Assembly (NCBI RefSeq): GCF_016107535.1
Contig: NZ_JABASQ010000003.1
Coordinates: forward strand, 62,001 to 126,000
DNA from: Psychrobacter cibarius
GTDB lineage: Bacteria > Pseudomonadota > Gammaproteobacteria > Pseudomonadales > Moraxellaceae
Reading direction: 5' to 3'
DNA length: 64,000 nt
Part shown: one piece after another, positions 25,974 through 35,919 of the stretch
Layout of the letters: each line of letters begins with the position of its first letter
Position numbering within the stretch: the first letter of the stretch is position 1
Program-made: the position numbers and the translations under genes
Notes under the pieces: generated by a model
The model's database searches: none
The model's input: only the letters and a program-made list of their open reading frames with translations
What the model was told of the DNA's origin: nothing

Positions 25974-27779
25974 ATGTCTTTCTTTTACTTTTTAAGAAAG
26001 CCATCTGCCATGACCTCACCTGAAAACAAACCCTCTAATGATTCTTCAGTTATAAAAGATGCCTCAAGCACGGCCAATTATCCAGACAAAAAAGCGGCGC
26101 TAACTGACGCAGATGGTAGCTCTGTACTAGATAGCACTGTCGAACATACTGAGTCTTCAAAAAGCTCAGAGATTCGTGATGACAATGACTGTGGCGAGGA
26201 TATGGCTTGTGCGCAGCCTCCTGAAACAACGATAGCGATAAAGTCCCTTGATGCTGACGAGGTAGTGGCAACGTTAGAAACTGCCAAGCCTAACAATGAG
26301 TCTGAAATAACTAAACGTGAAATCACTGAGCCTGAGACACCACTATCCAATGAATCGTTAAAATTGACAACAGCGCCCAATCATCAAAATCTAGAAAATG
26401 TATCAGCAGAACATGCTCAAGCAAAAGAAGATAACGCTTCCGAGCAAACGTCTCAAGAAGATGCTGACGCTGAGGTAACGGTAGAGGGTATTGCCCCCGC
26501 TGATGCACAGGGCACTTATCCTATCTCTGATAGCCCTCAGCAAGAAAGCAAAGCAAATAGTGACAACACAAAACCGTCCTCAATTGATAAACAGCCAGAC
26601 ACGCCGAAAAATAATGACACTATCGTAAAAAATACTGTGAAAGATAAAGTCGATAATCAGGAAGAACTAGAAGACGAGATTAAAGAAGAAAAAGAAGCTA
26701 AATTGGAGTCTTATAAGCAATTTGTTGCCGAGCAATTTAGCAATCAAAAGGTAGACTATCCAGAAGTACGGGTCAGAATCGAGGCCAACGCTCTGCCTAG
26801 CAAAATGTATTTCATTATGAATATACTTTCTGCCATCATCGCCAGTTATGGACTGGTGACCAATTCAGCTGCCGTCGTCATTGGCGCCATGTTGGTTGCC
26901 ATGATGTTAGGTCCCATTACTGGCATAGCGTTAGCGATTATTGATCATCGTATGCCATTGCTACGTAAATCACTGATTACGGTTATCGTTGGTGTGTCAT
27001 TGGTGGTATTGGTTGGTTTTATCGTCGGCTGGTTACACAAAGATCAGCCACTGACCGCAGAGATATTATCGCGCACTCAGCCAACCTCGATGGATTTAAT
27101 GATTGCTCTAGCGGGTGGTACTGCTGGTGCTTATGCGATGGTTTCACCGCACCTATCAGTGGCAGTGGTCGGCGTGGCGGTAGCCACTGCATTGGTGCCA
27201 CCTCTTGCCGCGAGTGGGATATTATTTGCCAATGGCGAGACGCAGCTTGGACTTGGGGCACTGCTACTGGCGCTAACCAATATTATTGCTATCCAGTTTA
27301 CCAATGCTTTAGTACTTTGGTTATTAGGCTTTCGCCGTTTGGTCGATGATGATTATAAATCCAGCAACTATTTGACCTTTTTACGCCGTAATGCGGTGAC
27401 GTTATTATTGTTAGGTGGATTGGGGACGTATTTGACCATCAACCTACAGACCAACGCCAAGCAGCAGGTTTTTGAGAGTAGCGTCAAAGAAGCCATCAAT
27501 AGCTACTTTATCGATAAAGGTAACGTACTGACCAATACTCAGTTTGATACTTCAGAAGAAAATAAGATCGTACGTGCGGTCATTCGTGGAGAGACGACGC
27601 CTACCTCATACGATGTACGGCAAATCGAAACCGTTATTACTCAAGATATGGCAGAGAATTTCCCTGAATATCTACCCATTAAGCTACAGCTACGCTACTT
27701 GCCAGTACAAGTCATTGAGTCCAATCCATTGATACAAGATAAACTGGACGAGACTGATGCGGCGATTTTGACCAATTAG
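25974..27779 (+). CDS. DUF389 family membrane protein with long acidic N-terminal region
   Basis: 601 residues. Residues 1 to about 245 are low-complexity, rich in Glu, Asp, Ser and Thr, probably disordered. The DUF389 core follows (about 265-480): VRIEANALPSKMYFIMNILSAIIASYGL, NSAAVVIGAMLVAMMLGPI, LAIIDHRMPLLRKSL, GAYAMVSPHLSVAVVGVAVATALVPPLAASGI, giving about six membrane helices. A soluble C-terminal domain ends the protein. The function of DUF389 proteins is not established. The start is uncertain: an ATG at 26010 would remove 12 residues. It is monocistronic, with no clear partner. Confidence 0.85.
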   Translation: MSFFYFLRKPSAMTSPENKPSNDSSVIKDASSTANYPDKKAALTDADGSSVLDSTVEHTESSKSSEIRDDNDCGEDMACAQPPETTIAIKSLDADEVVATLETAKPNNESEITKREITEPETPLSNESLKLTTAPNHQNLENVSAEHAQAKEDNASEQTSQEDADAEVTVEGIAPADAQGTYPISDSPQQESKANSDNTKPSSIDKQPDTPKNNDTIVKNTVKDKVDNQEELEDEIKEEKEAKLESYKQFVAEQFSNQKVDYPEVRVRIEANALPSKMYFIMNILSAIIASYGLVTNSAAVVIGAMLVAMMLGPITGIALAIIDHRMPLLRKSLITVIVGVSLVVLVGFIVGWLHKDQPLTAEILSRTQPTSMDLMIALAGGTAGAYAMVSPHLSVAVVGVAVATALVPPLAASGILFANGETQLGLGALLLALTNIIAIQFTNALVLWLLGFRRLVDDDYKSSNYLTFLRRNAVTLLLLGGLGTYLTINLQTNAKQQVFESSVKEAINSYFIDKGNVLTNTQFDTSEENKIVRAVIRGETTPTSYDVRQIETVITQDMAENFPEYLPIKLQLRYLPVQVIESNPLIQDKLDETDAAILTN

Positions 27780-27941
27780 CTTTTTTGACCAACTGGCTTT
27801 GATGCGCTACAAATCCATCGAGCATCTACATGCGCAGAATAACCTAGCCGTTGTAACTCTTGTACCAAGAGCTTGGGCGTTTGTGCTAAAATCGTTTGCA
27901 AAATTATTTTACTCAATTCTATTCGCCAGTAAGGAGCCGCT

Positions 27942-30614
27942 GTGAGCCAGCCATTTCGCTCAGCCGATATTCGTCAAGCTTTTATCGATTTTTTCATAAG
28001 CAAGCAGCACACCCCCGTCGCCTCATCGAGTTTGATTCCACACAATGACCCGACATTGCTATTTACCAATGCTGGTATGAATCAATTTAAAGAAACGTTT
28101 TTGGGTATGGAGCCACGTGATTATACCCGTGCGGTGACGTCGCAAAAGTGCGTACGTGCTGGCGGCAAGCATAATGATTTGGATAATGTCGGTTATACGG
28201 CGCGCCATCATACGTTCTTTGAAATGCTAGGCAACTTCTCGTTTGGCGATTATTTTAAGCAAGCCGGTATTGGCTATATTTGGGAGTTTTTGACCTCAGA
28301 TGAATGGCTAGCAATCGATAAAAACCGCTTGTATGTGACCATTTATGAGACTGACGACGAAGCCTTTGATATTTGGCATAAAGACATCGGTATTCCTAGC
28401 GAGCGCATTATCCGTATTGGCGATAATAAAGGTGCGCCTTACGCCTCAGACAACTTTTGGACGATGGGCGATACCGGTCCTTGTGGTCCTTGTACCGAAG
28501 TCTTTTATGACCATGGTGCTGATATCGAAGGCGGTCTACCGGGCACACCTGAAGAAGATGGCGACCGTTATATCGAGATTTGGAACTGCGTCTTTATGCA
28601 GTTTAATCGTCAAAAAGACGGCTCTATGCTACCGCTACCAGCGCCAAGCGTAGATACTGGCATGGGACTTGAGCGTATCAGCGCCATCATGCAAGGCGTC
28701 CATGGCAACTACGAGATAGATTTATTTGTACATTTGATGGATGCGGCGGCTGAGATTTTAGAGATTGAAAACCAGCAACAATCGTCATTAAAAGTCATCG
28801 CTGACCATATTCGCGCTGTTTCATTTTTGATTGCTGATGGCGTTACGCCAAGCAACGAAGGTCGTGGTTATGTACTGCGCCGTATCATTCGTCGTGCGGT
28901 ACGTCATGGCAATAAACTTGGTGCTGACAGTGAGTTTTTCTATAACATGGTCGAGCCCTTGGTTGCTGAAATGGGTACGGCGTATCCTGAGCTAAAAGAT
29001 AAGCAAAGCGTCATTGAAAATGCCATCCAAAAAGAAGAAGCACAGTTTGCCAAAACTTTGGCTCAAGGCTTACGTCTACTTGCCAGCGAGCTGGAAGGTC
29101 TAAAAGATGGCGACACGTTATCTGGGGAAGCCGCATTTAAACTGTACGATACTTATGGTTTCCCGATCGATTTGACTGCGGATATCACTCGTGAGCGTGG
29201 TATTGTTATTGATGAAGCTGAGTTCGACGAGCATATGCAAGCGCAACGCGAGCGTGCGCGTGATGCTGGCAAATTTGACGTCGATTATAGCAGCGTCATT
29301 CAAGTAGAAAACCCAACGACCTTTATCGGTTATGAGCAGCTTGCAGAAGAAGGCGTCACGATTGATGCGCTGTATCAAGATGGCAATCCAGCCGATAGCT
29401 TAGCTGAGGGCATGGAAGGCGTTATAGTTCTTGACCGTACACCTTTCTATGCCGAAGGTGGTGGTCAAGTTGGTGAGCTTGGCGAAATTCGCACTGCAAC
29501 GGGCGTTTTTGAAGTGCAAGATACCAAAAAATCTGGTCAAGCCATCATCCATTATGGTGTTGTGACCATGGGCGACATTAACACCAAACAAACCGCCGAT
29601 GCGCAAGTCTTGTCGAGTATTCGCGCAGCCAGTGCCAAAAACCACTCTGCCACGCATCTATTGCATGCCGCATTAAGAGAAGTATTGGGCGACGCGGTCA
29701 CGCAAAAAGGCTCGCTAGTATCAAGCGAAGTCTTACGTTTTGATTTCTCGTATGACAAGCCTGTCAGCACTGCTGAAATTATGCGTATCGAACGCTTAGT
29801 CAATGAGCAAATTCAAGCCAACACCCTTGCTCGCATCGAGAATATGTCTATCGACGAAGCGATGAAACAAGGTGCGATGGCATTGTTTGGCGAAAAATAT
29901 GGCAGTGACGTTCGCGTCTTAACCATGGGCACTGACAGTATCGTCGATGGTCAGCGCAAGCCCTTCTCTATTGAGCTTTGTGGTGGTTTGCACGTTAAAC
30001 GTACTGGTGATATTGGTGTGCTAAAAATTACCAGCGAATCAGGTATTGCTGCTGGCATCCGCCGTATTGAAGCTGTCACTGGCATGAATGCGATTAAAAA
30101 CATTCAGCAAAGTGAGCAGCAGCTGAGCGAGCTTGCCAGTCAGCTAAAAGTGAAACGTCCTGAAGTGGCACAGCGCGTACGTACCATGGCGGATAAGCAG
30201 CGCGAACTTGAGAAACAACTGGAGCGCTTAGAGCAAAAAATTGCCAGCGCCCAAGCAGCCAATTTACTCGATGAAGTACAGACCATCGCAGGCACGCCGG
30301 TGCTTATCAGTACCTTAAGCGGTATCGACGGTAAATCTATCCGCACCCTGATGGACGATATTAAATCTAAACTTCCTGATAGCGTGATTGTATTAATTGG
30401 TGATAAAGACGAACAGTTAGCCTTAGCTGCAAGCGTGGCAAAGTCTGTGACTGCGAAAGTAAAAGCTGGTGATATCATTCGTCATTTGGCAAGTGAGCTG
30501 GGCGGTAAAGGTGGTGGTAAGCCAGATTACGCACAAGGCGGCGCGCCAAAGTCTGGCAACAGTACCGCGGTTATCAACGCCCTACCTGCTTGGATTGAAA
30601 CTCAGCTTAGCTAG
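27942..30614 (+). CDS. alaS: Alanyl-tRNA synthetase
   Basis: 890 residues, starting with GTG at 27942 preceded by AAGGAG. The class II catalytic domain has [20 protein letters not shown] motif 1 ([12 protein letters not shown]) and [14 protein letters not shown]. The editing domain carries the zinc-binding [11 protein letters not shown] and CGGLHV motifs. A C-terminal C-Ala/DHHA1 domain holds [15 protein letters not shown]. It charges tRNA-Ala and removes mischarged Ser/Gly. The order alaS-lysC-csrA is conserved in related gammaproteobacteria. Confidence 0.98.
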   Translation: MSQPFRSADIRQAFIDFFISKQHTPVASSSLIPHNDPTLLFTNAGMNQFKETFLGMEPRDYTRAVTSQKCVRAGGKHNDLDNVGYTARHHTFFEMLGNFSFGDYFKQAGIGYIWEFLTSDEWLAIDKNRLYVTIYETDDEAFDIWHKDIGIPSERIIRIGDNKGAPYASDNFWTMGDTGPCGPCTEVFYDHGADIEGGLPGTPEEDGDRYIEIWNCVFMQFNRQKDGSMLPLPAPSVDTGMGLERISAIMQGVHGNYEIDLFVHLMDAAAEILEIENQQQSSLKVIADHIRAVSFLIADGVTPSNEGRGYVLRRIIRRAVRHGNKLGADSEFFYNMVEPLVAEMGTAYPELKDKQSVIENAIQKEEAQFAKTLAQGLRLLASELEGLKDGDTLSGEAAFKLYDTYGFPIDLTADITRERGIVIDEAEFDEHMQAQRERARDAGKFDVDYSSVIQVENPTTFIGYEQLAEEGVTIDALYQDGNPADSLAEGMEGVIVLDRTPFYAEGGGQVGELGEIRTATGVFEVQDTKKSGQAIIHYGVVTMGDINTKQTADAQVLSSIRAASAKNHSATHLLHAALREVLGDAVTQKGSLVSSEVLRFDFSYDKPVSTAEIMRIERLVNEQIQANTLARIENMSIDEAMKQGAMALFGEKYGSDVRVLTMGTDSIVDGQRKPFSIELCGGLHVKRTGDIGVLKITSESGIAAGIRRIEAVTGMNAIKNIQQSEQQLSELASQLKVKRPEVAQRVRTMADKQRELEKQLERLEQKIASAQAANLLDEVQTIAGTPVLISTLSGIDGKSIRTLMDDIKSKLPDSVIVLIGDKDEQLALAASVAKSVTAKVKAGDIIRHLASELGGKGGGKPDYAQGGAPKSGNSTAVINALPAWIETQLS

Positions 30615-30939
30615 TCCTGAAAAATACATGAATACATAGCATCACTTGGATCTACTACGCATAAAATACGCGATTAGTTATAACGGTTATAACCAATCGC
30701 CATGTATCTAAGCGCTACGGGCACTTAACGTTGTGACGTAGATATGATATAAAGGTCAACGTTTATATGCATCGTGCGTGCATTACCTAGTCAGCACTAC
30801 TGAATACATAAACAAAAAGCATGGGCGCAATTCTTATAATACGGCTTTATCTATACAAGCATTGATTGAGCGTCACATCCGCATATTGGCTCTCATTGAT
30901 GATAATAAAAGGCCATTAATGAATAATAGGTAGATTTTT
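30615..30939. other. 325-bp gap between alaS and lysC
   Basis: No gene and no recognisable lysine riboswitch are seen. It contains an interrupted palindrome at 30670-30700 (15-bp arms with one mismatch around a single base, core TTATAACGGTTATAA), with no T tract. It presumably also holds the lysC promoter, which I could not assign. Confidence 0.5.
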
Positions 30940-32226
30940 ATGGCGTTAATAGTACAGAAATACGGCGGCACCTCGATGGGCAGTATCGACCGCATCAAAA
31001 ACGTCGCCAAACGAGTCAAACGCTGGCATGACAACGGTCATCAAATAGTTGTTGTCGTCTCTGCTATGAGCGGCGAAACCAATCGTTTGATTGATCTAGC
31101 ACGCCAAATTAGCACTCAGCCTGACCCCCGTGAATACGACCAAATGGTCTCAACCGGTGAGCAAGTATCGATTTCATTGCTTGCCATGGCGATTAAAGAG
31201 CTTGGTGTAGGCGCTCGTTCATTTACTGGTCGTCAAGTCGCGATTAGAACCGATAATGCGCACAATAAAGCCCGTATCGAAAGTATCGATGACAAAAATA
31301 TCCGTGAGCAACTCGATGCAGGCAATGTCGTCATCGTCGCAGGCTTTCAAGGTATTGACGACGAAGGCAACGCGACCACATTAGGGCGCGGCGGCTCTGA
31401 TACCACAGGTGTCGCTATTGCTGCTGCCTTGGGTGCTGATGAATGTCAGATTTATACCGATGTTGATGGCGTTTATACCACTGACCCTCGTGTGACCTCA
31501 AAAGCCAAAAAACTTGAAAAAATTACCTTTGAAGAAATGCTAGAGATGGCAAGTCTTGGCTCTAAGATTTTACAGATTCGTTCGGTAGAATTCGCCGGTA
31601 AATATGGTGTGCCACTGCGCGTATTATCTAGCTTTGATGAAAACAACGATGGTAGCTTCGACCAAGAATTTCAAGACAATGTCGGCACCCTAATTACGAT
31701 AGACGAAGGAGACAATATGGAACAGGCAATCATCTCAGGTATCGCTTTTAATCGAGACGAAGCAAAAATAGTCGTGCGCGGTGTACCTGATCATCCTGGT
31801 ATTGCCTCCGCTATCCTAAGCCCGATTGGTCGTGCCAATATCGAAATTGATATGATAGTGCAAAACCTCTCTACCAACGGCACCACCGACTTTACTTTTA
31901 CTGTCAACCGTACTGACATGGACAAAACCATGAAAGTACTGGAAAATGAAGTCAAAGATGAGATCGGTGCTAAAGAGATATTGGCTAATGATGAAGTCGT
32001 TAAAGTCTCTTTAGTCGGCGTCGGTATGCGCTCTCATGCTGGTGTTGCGAGTCTCATGTTCCAAACGCTTGCTGAAAACAATATCAATATTCAAATGATA
32101 TCAACCAGCGAAATCAAAGTGTCTGTCCTTATCCAAGAACAGTATTTAGAAAAAGCCGTTAAATCACTACATACCGCATTTGGTCTGGATCGTGAAGATG
32201 GCGAAAGTAAAATCGCTGGGCTATAA
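30940..32226 (+). CDS. lysC: Aspartate kinase (lysine/threonine branch)
   Basis: 428 residues, monofunctional. The kinase domain starts with VQKYGGTSMGSIDRI and holds STGEQVSISLLAMA, TLGRGGSDTTGVAIAAALGA and IYTDVDGVYTTDPR. Two ACT domains follow (about 265-345 and 350-425), implying allosteric feedback by lysine and threonine. It phosphorylates aspartate, the first step to Lys, Thr, Met and diaminopimelate. There is a good internal start: AAGGAG at 31706-31711, then the in-frame ATG at 31717 (Met260), at the kinase/ACT junction. It would produce a separate 169-residue beta subunit, as known for alpha2beta2 aspartate kinases. Confidence 0.96.
   Translation: MALIVQKYGGTSMGSIDRIKNVAKRVKRWHDNGHQIVVVVSAMSGETNRLIDLARQISTQPDPREYDQMVSTGEQVSISLLAMAIKELGVGARSFTGRQVAIRTDNAHNKARIESIDDKNIREQLDAGNVVIVAGFQGIDDEGNATTLGRGGSDTTGVAIAAALGADECQIYTDVDGVYTTDPRVTSKAKKLEKITFEEMLEMASLGSKILQIRSVEFAGKYGVPLRVLSSFDENNDGSFDQEFQDNVGTLITIDEGDNMEQAIISGIAFNRDEAKIVVRGVPDHPGIASAILSPIGRANIEIDMIVQNLSTNGTTDFTFTVNRTDMDKTMKVLENEVKDEIGAKEILANDEVVKVSLVGVGMRSHAGVASLMFQTLAENNINIQMISTSEIKVSVLIQEQYLEKAVKSLHTAFGLDREDGESKIAGL
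31706..31719 (+). promoter_or_regulatory. Internal ribosome-binding site and start for the aspartate kinase beta subunit
   Basis: AAGGAG at 31706-31711, spacer ACAAT, then ATG at 31717 in frame with lysC. The product would begin MEQAIISGIAFNRDEAK and contain only the ACT regulatory domains. In-frame beta subunits of this layout are known in other bacteria; here it is predicted from sequence only. Confidence 0.65.
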
Positions 32227-32595
32227 CTTATTTTAAAACGCTTAAAATAATCGATTTAGCATCAACAGTTATGCATTAAGTCATTATCACTTACTTTCAA
32301 CAATGTATTAAATCAAATAGGGTCTTTTTAGATCCTATTTTTATTTTTTATTATTGCTAGGGTAACTATTTACCCAATAGTTTTGTGAAAACCCGTGACA
32401 GTCTCTGTTATGCCCCCTATAATGGGGCTTTCATTTGGGCTAAATGAATCTACCTATCATTACCGCTATTGGCACAACAGTAAGCATTGTGGTTATCATT
32501 GATACATTGTCTTTCTAGTGCTGCGGTAATGTCCTGCAATTGAGAAGTAATCTGATGAGTAATAATTTGTTGATGCGACATAAGGAGTGTGACGC
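32227..32595. other. 369-bp gap between lysC and csrA
   Basis: It contains the lysC terminator and presumably the csrA promoters. A GGGGC-containing stretch near 32410-32430 (GCCCCCTATAATGGGGC) forms a small hairpin. No small gene is convincing. Confidence 0.45.
32315..32347 (+). terminator. Terminator after lysC
   Basis: AAATAGGGTC (32315-32324) pairs with GATCCTATTT (32331-32340) with one mismatch, and the tail is T-rich (TTATTTTTT). Confidence 0.75.
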
Positions 32596-32841
32596 ATGTT
32601 AATTTTGACACGCCGCGTGGGCGAAACGCTAATGATTGGTGATGAGGTCAGTGTGACTGTCCTAGGTGTCAAAGGCAATCAAGTACGTATCGGTGTAAAT
32701 GCACCGAAAGATATTGCCGTACACCGCGAAGAGATTTACCAACGTATTCAGCATGAGCGTTCTGTACAGTCGCAAATGCAACATCTTGAGCAAGGCAATT
32801 TTGCGCCTTCATTTGATGACGAAGACTATTTCAATCGCTAA
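32596..32841 (+). CDS. csrA: Carbon storage regulator CsrA
   Basis: 81 residues. The RNA-binding core [22 protein letters not shown]...[22 protein letters not shown] is near-identical to characterised CsrA. It has a longer C-terminal tail than the 61-residue E. coli protein (about 20 extra residues ending FDDEDYFNR). It is preceded by AAGGAGTG, a strong ribosome-binding site that itself contains a GGA, the CsrA recognition core, so autoregulation is plausible. A post-transcriptional regulator that binds GGA motifs in mRNA leaders. Confidence 0.97.
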   Translation: MLILTRRVGETLMIGDEVSVTVLGVKGNQVRIGVNAPKDIAVHREEIYQRIQHERSVQSQMQHLEQGNFAPSFDDEDYFNR

Positions 32842-32886
32842 GTTACATACTTTCACTTTTTTAATCTGCTCTGAGGTCATTTATTT

Positions 32887-33261
32887 ATGAGTATCCGCCA
32901 ATCAGATGTATCGGCTCTACTTAATGGTTTGGATAAAAAAGCCATTGGATTCAATGATGTCATCAGTTTTATTGATGATTTTTATCGCTACGCACCTGCC
33001 CCGTTTGTGAACGGTATGGTACACAATGCAGCTGGTGAAAATGAAGGTAGTGCGAAAATTTTTGGCTTTGCCAAGCACCATGGTTTAAATCAATTGGACA
33101 CGCTAAAACTTTTTGGCGAGCATTATGCCAAAGTTCAAGCAACTCCTAACGGTACTGATCATGCCAATATCCGCAACTTTTTACATTGGGGCTGGCAAGG
33201 GTTTTTGATGCAAAAAAACCCATTAACGGTTCGTCCTAGTGTTGATACGACGGCGCTTTAA
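32887..33261 (+). CDS. HopJ-family protein (type III effector HopJ-like)
   Basis: 124 residues with no signal peptide. The whole length matches the HopJ family: INDFYRYAPAPFVNG-type motif (IDDFYRYAPAPFVNGMVHN), AGENEGSAKIFGFAKHHGLN, TLKLFGEHYAKV and HANIRNFLHWGWQGFLM. HopJ homologues are common in free-living gammaproteobacteria without type III secretion, so an effector role is not implied; the function is unknown. It lies 45 bp after csrA, probably in the same transcript, and is followed by a strong terminator. Confidence 0.85.
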   Translation: MSIRQSDVSALLNGLDKKAIGFNDVISFIDDFYRYAPAPFVNGMVHNAAGENEGSAKIFGFAKHHGLNQLDTLKLFGEHYAKVQATPNGTDHANIRNFLHWGWQGFLMQKNPLTVRPSVDTTAL

Positions 33262-33277
33262 AAAGTTATTAAATAAG

Positions 33278-33309
33278 AAAAGGCCACGCTGATTAGCGTG
33301 GCCTTTTTT
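33278..33309 (+). terminator. Terminator after the HopJ-family gene
   Basis: A perfect 13-bp stem (33278-33290 with 33295-33307), GC-rich GGCCACGCT core, loop GATT, followed by T. It is likely bidirectional and also serves the minus-strand DUF1315 gene. Confidence 0.93.
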
Positions 33310-33347
33310 ATGTGCTTCATTTTTTATTAGAAAATTTAGCCATCAGT

Positions 33348-33659
33348 CTATTTATCACGAAACTTAACCGGTTGTACCGCACCTTTAGGGTTAGGCATGT
33401 TTGGATAATGATGCTCATGCTCGACATCACATTCTGCCCCGACGATAGAACCATCGTCTTTGACTGGCTTATGAATATAGCCTGTGCGCTCAGCAGGTGG
33501 TAGATGCTCGTGTTCCCACACCATCACCGCTTGCATACAGGTTTCGCGCTGCTCAGCCGTCAGCTTGCGACCATCAGGCCACTTACCCAACTCAATCGCC
33601 ATGCGGAATTTATCCACCACTTCTGGCGTTAAACTTGCTAATATCGTTTGCTTATCCAT
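33348..33659 (-). CDS. DUF1315 family protein (YeaC-like)
   Basis: 103 residues. The N-terminal half matches YeaC: LTPEVVDKFRMAIELGKWPDGRKLTAEQRETCMQAVMVWEHEHLP. The C-terminal half is rich in His and Pro (EHEHHYPNMPNP). Function unknown. It lies 67 bp after nadK on the same strand and is probably co-transcribed with it. Confidence 0.85.
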   Translation of the reverse strand: MDKQTILASLTPEVVDKFRMAIELGKWPDGRKLTAEQRETCMQAVMVWEHEHLPPAERTGYIHKPVKDDGSIVGAECDVEHEHHYPNMPNPKGAVQPVKFRDK

Positions 33660-33726
33660 CCTACCTATTCTCCACCACTATTTTTTATAACATATTTTCT
33701 ATAACGTTTTTATATAAAAGAGACAC

Positions 33727-34746
33727 TTATTCGTCGTCCATAATATCATCATCCACGTCAAGACTGAATTCCTCAGCATGGACGTTCCAGTGCAATTTGG
33801 TGCGACAAGCTTCATAAAAATCAAACCCTGGCGGGTGCAATAAAGTAAGCTTATCTGGATGCTTACGAATATAGAGCCGTTGCTCTTGCTCAAGTGGCAC
33901 GCTTGGCTTGCCGTCGGCACTGACCATCGGCTGAGTGCGATTGTCTTCGTGAATGCGAATGCACACTTCGCTATTACCGCTCACCACAATCGGTCTGCTA
34001 GACAGCGTATGGGGATGCATGGGCACCAAACAGATAGCATCCATACTCGGATGGATGATGGGGCCGCCGCCAGAGAGTGCATAGGCCGTTGAACCGGTAG
34101 GCGTTGCTGCAATCAAACCATCACTATGCTGACGGTAGACATCTTGACCATCGATTTTCATCTGAAAATCAATCATATGAACCGATTTTCCCGCATGCAA
34201 TACGATATCATTGAGCGCCATATCTTCATGAATAATAGTGCGCCCTTCCCGTATCTCCATCGTCAATAGAAAACGATGATCCAACTGATAATCACCCATC
34301 AATACTTGGCGCAATTTAAACGCCGCTTCATCAGGTTTTACATCCGCTAAGAAACCAAGCCGACCACGGTTGACGCCGAGCACGGGTACACGGTAGCGTG
34401 CCAACGCTTCAGCCGCGTGCAATATCGAGCCATCACCGCCAACAACGATAACCAAATCACAAATCTCGCCGATTAGACTACGCTTAACGATTTTGACCTT
34501 TTCAATCTCAGTAAGGTTCAAAGTAGGCAAGTTCGCCGTCTGCACATCCATAATCAATGTGAGATTCATCTCATTGATAGTCTGGGCAATTTGCACCAAG
34601 CTTTGAGTGACACTGCGTTTACCAGCGCGGCCCATGAGCCCAATACGCCTAAAAGCAGGGTTTTTGATAGCGTGGAACAGCTCTGATTCATGTAAGTGCG
34701 GCAATCTTGCGGATTGCGCTGAGTTTTCCATAAAACGACTCGGCAT
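33727..34746 (-). CDS. nadK: NAD kinase
   Basis: 339 residues. It phosphorylates NAD to NADP with ATP. It has the GGDGS motif (VVGGDGSILHAAE), the NRGRLGFLADVKP segment, NDIVLH and the STAYALSGGGPIIHP motif that binds NAD. It is longer than E. coli NadK (292) by about 20 residues at each end: a polar N-terminus (MPSRFMENSAQSARLPHLHE) and an acidic C-terminus (LDVDDDIMDDE). Cytoplasmic. Confidence 0.96.
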   Translation of the reverse strand: MPSRFMENSAQSARLPHLHESELFHAIKNPAFRRIGLMGRAGKRSVTQSLVQIAQTINEMNLTLIMDVQTANLPTLNLTEIEKVKIVKRSLIGEICDLVIVVGGDGSILHAAEALARYRVPVLGVNRGRLGFLADVKPDEAAFKLRQVLMGDYQLDHRFLLTMEIREGRTIIHEDMALNDIVLHAGKSVHMIDFQMKIDGQDVYRQHSDGLIAATPTGSTAYALSGGGPIIHPSMDAICLVPMHPHTLSSRPIVVSGNSEVCIRIHEDNRTQPMVSADGKPSVPLEQEQRLYIRKHPDKLTLLHPPGFDFYEACRTKLHWNVHAEEFSLDVDDDIMDDE

Positions 34747-35030
34747 AACGGTAAAGTACTCGCCAATGATAGCGATAAACGAGCGTTTAGACTAGCATGT
34801 TTATGAATTATCGTTGTTAACTGTCGTAATCAACCCCATATAAAAGCCATCGCACGTTACTCTTAAACGTGTTTGTTTAGCTAGGCAATACGCCAAAATA
34901 CATCAACTAATAATAGCTCCATAAGGTCGTGAGGCCTTGATGGCTGTCACGTAAACACAGTTGACAATAATGGCGGTTTTGCTAAAGTAGCTAGCATCAC
35001 TATTATTTATATTTTATTAAGGACAACTTT

Positions 35031-35753
35031 ATGGCCAATCCTATTGTCAGTCGCGCAGAACTTGCGATCGGCGGTAAGCCAATGACGGTCAAGGGCGTGA
35101 TTCAAAAGACCAGTCTATTACTTGGATTATCTGCGATCACTGGTGTGGGCTTTTTCTTTTATGCCCTTATGGCAGGCTTGTCGCAAGGCTTTATTACGAT
35201 GGCTGCTTTCGGTAGTATGTTTGCCGCTTTTGGTCTCGCGCTTTTTATCACTTTTAAACCACATAAGGCCAAAACCTTTGCGGTGCCTTATGCACTGTTA
35301 GAAGGCATATTTTTAGGTGGCATCTCGCTGTTCTTTATGCGGATGTATCCAAGCGTGCCAGTGACCGCTATGTGTGCCACTTTTGTGACGGCAGCCGTTA
35401 TGTTAGGGCTATATCGCTCAGGTCTGGTCAAGGTGACTGAAAAGTTCCGCTCAATTGTGACTTCAGCATTGATTGCGATTATGCTAGTTTATGTGGCGCA
35501 ATGGGTACTTTCTTTAGCGTTTGGTTCAAGCTTACCCTTCTTATTTGAAGGTGGTGCTATCGCTATCGGCTTTAGCCTATTTGTGATTGTTATCGCTTCT
35601 TTCACGCTGTTATTAGACTTCGATAATATCGATCGCGGTGTGGCAATGGGCGTATCAGAAGATTACGAATGGTTATTTAGTATTGGTATTCTTGCCACGC
35701 TCGTGTGGATGTACATTGAATTTATGCGTTTGCTTAGCTACTTACAAGACTAG
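35031..35753 (+). CDS. Bax inhibitor-1/YccA-like membrane protein
   Basis: 240 residues with seven hydrophobic helices. The N-terminus is short and cytosolic (MANPIVSRAELAIGGKPMTVKG), and the BaxI_1 family signatures include YALLEGIFLGGISLFF and LDFDNIDRGVAMGVSEDYEWLFSIGILATLVWMYIEFMRLL. Members of the wider TMBIM superfamily are putative ion (Ca2+) channels; bacterial YccA-type members interact with FtsH. No role can be assigned here beyond an integral inner-membrane protein. A long-stem terminator follows. Confidence 0.88.
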   Translation: MANPIVSRAELAIGGKPMTVKGVIQKTSLLLGLSAITGVGFFFYALMAGLSQGFITMAAFGSMFAAFGLALFITFKPHKAKTFAVPYALLEGIFLGGISLFFMRMYPSVPVTAMCATFVTAAVMLGLYRSGLVKVTEKFRSIVTSALIAIMLVYVAQWVLSLAFGSSLPFLFEGGAIAIGFSLFVIVIASFTLLLDFDNIDRGVAMGVSEDYEWLFSIGILATLVWMYIEFMRLLSYLQD

Positions 35754-35799
35754 TCTAAAAACCAGTTAATCATTATTTAAATCAGATCGTTATTTAAAT

Positions 35800-35844
35800 A
35801 AAAAACCGCCTTAGCTATGTATATAGTTAAAGGCGGTTTTTTTA
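35800..35844 (+). terminator. Terminator after the Bax-inhibitor-like gene
   Basis: AAAAAACCGCCTT pairs with AAGGCGGTTTTTT, and the stem extends inward with AGCTAT/ATAGTT around GTAT, with a single-base bulge. A T run follows. Confidence 0.92.
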
Positions 35845-35919
35845 TGGGTAAAGTTAAATACTTATGATAGACATACTGTTTGCAAAAACTTGATTAGCAA
35901 GGAAGATTAATCTCAGTAC

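Noticed and set aside
26050..27261. Antisense open frames within the DUF389 gene
   Set aside because: They have no ribosome-binding sites or family resemblance and shadow a clear membrane-protein gene.
30615..30939. Lysine riboswitch before lysC
   Set aside because: The region lacks the multi-helix layout and conserved core of the lysine riboswitch; only a single palindrome was seen.
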